Positions 39,774 through 40,984 of a stretch of 40,984 bases of DNA are shown here, piece by piece. How positions within the stretch are numbered: the first letter of the stretch is position 1; the number at the start of each line of letters is the position of its first letter. The DNA is from Gracilibacter sp. (GTDB taxonomy: Bacteria; Bacillota; Desulfitobacteriia; Desulfitobacteriales; Syntrophobotulaceae). A program made the position numbers and the translations under genes. The notes under the pieces were generated by a model. The model was not told where the DNA came from. It did not search any database and saw only the letters and a program-made list of their open reading frames with translations. Location: NCBI GenBank assembly GCA_024637055.1, contig JAGXFZ010000126.1, forward strand, positions 1-40,984, in the 5' to 3' direction.

Positions 39774-40898
39774 TTTAACAGTCCCAAACAGACTCAAAAA
39801 ATGTGGGGGAACCGGACTCTCATAATGCACATCTTCTTCAGTTGTCGGATGCTTAAAGGCTAGGATGTGGGCATGGAGTCCCAAACGGTTAATGGGGCTC
39901 TTTGCCCCTCCGTACTTTATATCCCCTATAACGCTATGTCCTATGTCTTGCATATGGACACGTATTTGATTCTTGCGGCCGGTCTCCAGTTTTACTTCTA
40001 ATAAAGAGTATAATTTACTCCTTTTTAATACCTTATAATGGGTTACAGCTTTTTGGCCATCATTAGGAGTACTACTAGAGTACATTCTAAGTGCTTTATT
40101 CTCATTTAACCAAGAAGTGATGGTTCCTTGATTGTCGGTTACCGAACCTTCGACCACTGCTATATAATTTCGATCTAGTACAACGTCCTTCCAAGCATTT
40201 TGGAGGGATTTCTTTATTTCTTCACTTTTGGCAAACATCATTACTCCAGAAGTACCTCTATCTAAGCGATGTACAACAAAAATGCGATTGTTTTTATTTC
40301 TCTTCTTTATATGTTCACTCAAAATATTATAGGCAGTTAGTTCTTTTTCTTGGACGGTAGCAATGGAAAGCATCCCAGCAGGCTTATCTATCACAATAAG
40401 GTGGTCATCTTCAAACAAAATCTTTAACCCCTTAGGCTTAGTTTTATCATGGGCTTTAGTCCAATTTACAAAAACTTGTTGACCGGGCAACAGTGCATAG
40501 TTAAATAGGGTTGTCACTTCACCGTCTACAGAAATCTGACGATGTGCCAGAAGAGATTTAATACTGCTTCGACCTTTCTCCGGCATCTGGGCAATAAGGA
40601 ATTTTAACAACTCACTTCCTTCAACTACTGTAAGGATAGTCTGCTTGTCTGTCCTTGGTTTAGCAAGTGGTTTTTTAAAAGTCTTAGTGATGGGTTTAGG
40701 AGTTGACTTATTACTACTAAACCTAGAGGACAATTTAGCATTTGGCTGATTTGTAGGCTTAGTAGTGGGCTTAGTGCTTGCTTTAGCAATTGACTTATTT
40801 GCTGAGTTAGTACTTGGCTTAGTGCTTGAGTTTGTGGTTGCCCTAGTATTTATCTTACTATTAGTCTTCGTGGCGGGCTTAGAACGTCTTGTTTTCAT
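39762..40898 (-). CDS. RluA-family pseudouridine synthase with basic low-complexity N-terminal tail
   Basis: A 378-residue enzyme. The catalytic region (about 160-378) has HRLDRGTSGVMMFAK with catalytic D213, LIVIDKPAGML and the C-terminal GRKNQIRVHMQDIGH motif; an S4-like RNA-binding domain precedes it (about 95-150). Residues 1-85 are a Lys/Thr/Ser/Pro/Asn repeat tail (TKPST, TKPTTKPTNQP, STPKPITKTFKKPL), absent from ordinary RluA proteins of about 300 residues. It modifies uridines in rRNA or tRNA; the target is not clear. The start follows AGGGG. Confidence 0.9.
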   Translation of the reverse strand: MKTRRSKPATKTNSKINTRATTNSSTKPSTNSANKSIAKASTKPTTKPTNQPNAKLSSRFSSNKSTPKPITKTFKKPLAKPRTDKQTILTVVEGSELLKFLIAQMPEKGRSSIKSLLAHRQISVDGEVTTLFNYALLPGQQVFVNWTKAHDKTKPKGLKILFEDDHLIVIDKPAGMLSIATVQEKELTAYNILSEHIKKRNKNNRIFVVHRLDRGTSGVMMFAKSEEIKKSLQNAWKDVVLDRNYIAVVEGSVTDNQGTITSWLNENKALRMYSSSTPNDGQKAVTHYKVLKRSKLYSLLEVKLETGRKNQIRVHMQDIGHSVIGDIKYGGAKSPINRLGLHAHILAFKHPTTEEDVHYESPVPPHFLSLFGTVKSLN

Positions 40899-40984
40899 CT
40901 TCTACCCCTTATAGATAGTATTATTTTATTATCATATTTATATATTCTCTACTTTAACATACTTAATGCAAGAAGTAGTTAAAA

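Overview
The window looks like a chromosomal piece of a spore-forming, low-GC, Gram-positive sulfate or sulfite reducer (Bacillota, Peptococcaceae-like; Desulfosporosinus or Desulfitobacterium are the closest guesses). The reasons are a dissimilatory sulfite reductase locus in the order dsrA-dsrB-dsrD-dsrM-dsrK-dsrC-cbiA(dsrN) with no dsrJOP, strong GGAGG ribosome sites with frequent TTG/GTG starts, AT-rich intergenic DNA and many lipoproteins. The genus is inferred. No rRNA, tRNA or CRISPR array was seen.

Left part (1-14346), mostly accessory or house-keeping genes: the 3' tail of a fumarylacetoacetate-hydrolase-type gene, a palindromic repeat zone, a TlpA/ResA-like thiol lipoprotein, a flavo-diiron protein, a small membrane protein, an orphan Panacea-domain protein, a YibE/F membrane protein facing a lipoprotein with repeated Ig-like modules, and a 905-residue sensor joining a diacid-recognition-like domain, PAS domains, GGDEF and an imperfect HD-GYP domain. 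Then, on the minus strand, come a GlpA-like/FAD-oxidoreductase/DUF1667 operon and a NarX/NarL-type two-component pair whose kinase has a cysteine-rich PAS loop.

Central part (14909-30837), the sulfur-respiration region, all on the plus strand: a YeiH-type putative sulfate exporter, a 72-residue single-span protein, glutamyl-tRNA reductase (first committed step of tetrapyrrole and hence siroheme synthesis; its 3' end looks frameshifted), a first DsrM/DsrK-like pair, a CoA-disulfide-reductase-like flavoprotein fused to rhodanese, a 2[4Fe-4S] ferredoxin, dsrA, dsrB, dsrD, a second compact dsrMK pair, dsrC, cbiA/dsrN, a LysR regulator and a nitrilase-family amidase. Together these could reduce sulfite to a DsrC trisulfide at DsrAB, recycle DsrC at a membrane menaquinol:DsrC reductase (DsrMK), make and amidate siroheme, and handle persulfide. 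The unusual part is the extra DsrMK-like pair plus rhodanese flavoprotein plus ferredoxin placed directly upstream of dsrA.

Right part (30924-40984): an unrecognised exported and membrane-anchored 487-residue protein, a short-chain dehydrogenase with an inverted repeat over its ribosome site, a 152-bp palindromic MITE-like element, a PadR regulator with a tandem flavodoxin-fold reductase, a TetR-regulated three-gene ABC exporter with a near-ideal palindromic operator at the promoter, an ECF sigma/anti-sigma pair, and an RluA-type pseudouridine synthase with a long basic low-complexity N-terminal tail.
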